41,527 nucleotides of DNA. Source: JBHHYS01 sp046757645. GTDB lineage: Bacteria > Acidobacteriota > Terriglobia > Acidiferrales > 2-02-FULL-67-57. The stretch covers positions 1 through 41,527 of the forward strand of contig JBHHYS010000011.1 of the NCBI GenBank assembly GCA_046757645.1. The letters run 5' to 3'. Below are positions 40,231 to 41,527 of this stretch, piece after piece. The position numbers and the translations under genes are program-made. The notes beneath the pieces were generated by a model. That model was given only the letters and a program-made list of their open reading frames with translations. It was not told the origin of the DNA and did no database searches. Each line of letters begins with the position of its first letter. Positions within the stretch are counted from its first letter, which is position 1.

Positions 40231-41527
40231 TCACCATTTGTATCCCCATTTGCGAAGCTGCTCATCCGAGAAGCCAAGCTCGCGAAGCGGCTCGGGGGAA
40301 ACACGAGCAGGGGCGGCGGCCATGAGGTCCTGGGCAGCGGTGGTTTTGGGGAAGGCGATGACTTCGCGGATGGAGGTCTCGCCCGCCAGCAGCGCCACGA
40401 TGCGGTCGAGCCCCAGAGCGATGCCGCCATGGGGCGGCGTGCCGTAGCTGAGCGCGTCGAGGAAAAAGCCAAAGCGTTGCCGGGCTTCCTCGTCTGACAG
40501 TCCCAGCACCCGGAAAACCCGCTGCTGGATGTCCGGGCGGTGGATGCGGATGGAGCCGCTGCCCAGCTCGACCCCGTTCAGAACCAAGTCATAGGCTTGC
40601 GAGCGCACCCGCCCGGGGTCGGCTTCCAGTTTGTCGAGGTCGTCTTCGGCGGGCGCAGTAAAAGGATGGTGGGACGAGGTCCAGCGATTCTCGGTCCCGC
40701 TCCACTCGAACACAGGAAAGTCAGTTACCCAGAGAAAAGCCCACTGTCCTTTCGGAATCAAACCTTCTTGCTCAGCAACGCGCAAGCGAAGCTCCGCGAC
40801 GGCGTTAGAGGGGCATTCCTGAGGCCAGAAGCTGGGTGGAGGTGCGTCTGACGGAGCTGCGAGGATCAAATCACCCACTGTAGCTCCTGTGCGAATTTGA
40901 AGCTGTTCTATGTCTGCTTGGCCCAGCATCTTGGATAAGGGGGACTCAATTCCTTTTTCAGTAACCTTTGCATAGTACAGTGTTTGAGCACCCAGACCTT
41001 GAACATAAGCCTTTAACTCGTCCAATTGCCTCCTGGAATACCGAGTAGCGCCAGGCACAACAAAGCCCCACACGGGAGGTTGAACTGTACCTGAGATGAT
41101 CTTGCCCGCAAAAACTCGCGACAAGTTCACCATTTCAAGGCCGAAGCGAGTGTCGGGCTTGTCGGTGCCGTAGCGGGCCAGCGTCTCGGCGTAACTCATA
41201 CGCGGGAAGGGCGCTTGGATGGACTCGCCCCCGGCAGCGAAGGCGGCTTTCATCACGTCTTCGATGACCGCGAAGACAGCGTCGCGGGTGGCGAACGCCA
41301 TTTCCAGGTCGAGTTGGGTAAACTCGGGCTGGCGGTCGGCGCGCAAGTCTTCGTCGCGGAAGCAACGCACAATCTGGAAGTAGCGGTCGAAGCCGGCGAT
41401 CATCAGCAGTTGTTTGAAGAGCTGCGGCGACTGCGGCAACGCATAGAAGTGGCCAGGGTGAACGCGGCTGGGGACGAGGTAGTCGCGCGCGCCTTCCGGG
41501 GTGGAGCGAGTCAAAAAAGGGGTTTCA
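40231..41527 (-). CDS. aspS: Aspartyl-tRNA synthetase, C-terminal part (cut by window edge)
   Basis: About 430 residues are visible; the N-terminal anticodon-binding domain lies outside. The visible part starts ETPFLTRSTPEGARDYLVPSR. Class II motif 2 is FRDEDLRADRQPEFTQLDLEM, motif 3 is GGIALGLDRIVALLAG, and the bacterial insertion (GAD) domain lies between. SSHHPFTAP and VLNGVELGSGSIRIH are typical AspS blocks. It charges tRNA-Asp (or Asp and Asn in non-discriminating forms; not decidable here). The segment at about 40860-41120, within the insertion domain, is only about 47-50% GC while the flanks are about 65-70%. Confidence 0.95.
   Translation of the reverse strand, partial: ETPFLTRSTPEGARDYLVPSRVHPGHFYALPQSPQLFKQLLMIAGFDRYFQIVRCFRDEDLRADRQPEFTQLDLEMAFATRDAVFAVIEDVMKAAFAAGGESIQAPFPRMSYAETLARYGTDKPDTRFGLEMVNLSRVFAGKIISGTVQPPVWGFVVPGATRYSRRQLDELKAYVQGLGAQTLYYAKVTEKGIESPLSKMLGQADIEQLQIRTGATVGDLILAAPSDAPPPSFWPQECPSNAVAELRLRVAEQEGLIPKGQWAFLWVTDFPVFEWSGTENRWTSSHHPFTAPAEDDLDKLEADPGRVRSQAYDLVLNGVELGSGSIRIHRPDIQQRVFRVLGLSDEEARQRFGFFLDALSYGTPPHGGIALGLDRIVALLAGETSIREVIAFPKTTAAQDLMAAAPARVSPEPLRELGFSDEQLRKWGYKW

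Overview
The window is a GC-rich bacterial chromosome segment. The acidobacterial flavour comes from several things together: scattered intergenic hairpin repeats built on GTCATTCTGAG/GAAGAATC and GGCTTYAGCC cores, many stand-alone PilZ proteins, minor type IV pilins, a DUF547 protein, a LacD-type aldolase, and the order trigger factor-clpP-clpX-lon followed by rho. Acidobacteriota is my best guess. It rests on pattern recognition, not on a marker gene.

Layout. 0-4.5 kb: the end of an unknown gene, gmhA (heptose-phosphate isomerase), a repeat, a decayed gene fragment, and a leftward operon of a zinc-ribbon membrane protein plus PilV-, PilW- and PilX-like minor pilins. 4.9-10.5 kb: a secreted DUF4198 (metal-uptake-like) protein, a LacD-type aldolase, two small zinc-ribbon proteins, a secreted unknown and three PilZ genes, nearly all leftward. 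10.8-17.1 kb: tRNA-Lys(CUU), a membrane-anchored alkaline-phosphatase-superfamily protein, a DHH phosphoesterase, a DUF547 protein, an MFS transporter, and a di-heme cytochrome c peroxidase behind a PerR-like operator.

17.3-24.1 kb is the most unusual part. It is a tight operon with its own good sigma-70-like promoter: HAD-IB phosphatase, a LarA-family (nickel-pincer racemase fold) protein, a fatty acyl-CoA reductase, an NAD-dependent epimerase/reductase and a lipid kinase. Most junctions are 4-base stop/start overlaps. It meets plsY (acyl-phosphate:glycerol-3-phosphate acyltransferase) head-on. The set suggests a fatty-alcohol or unusual-glycerolipid pathway with a LarA homologue of unknown chemistry.

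24.2-29.35 kb is a lower-GC accessory stretch around tRNA-Leu(UAG). It holds small secreted, VOC, PilZ and STAS proteins and a complete type II restriction-modification system: an M.PvuII-like N4-cytosine methyltransferase facing a PD-(D/E)XK nuclease and a controller (C) protein, with C-box operators in front of both transcription units. 29.4-41.5 kb is housekeeping: tig-clpP-clpX-lon, rho, then leftward cmk-mutL, a 0.3-kb hairpin-repeat cluster, and the 3' part of aspS, which runs off the window and contains a low-GC internal segment.
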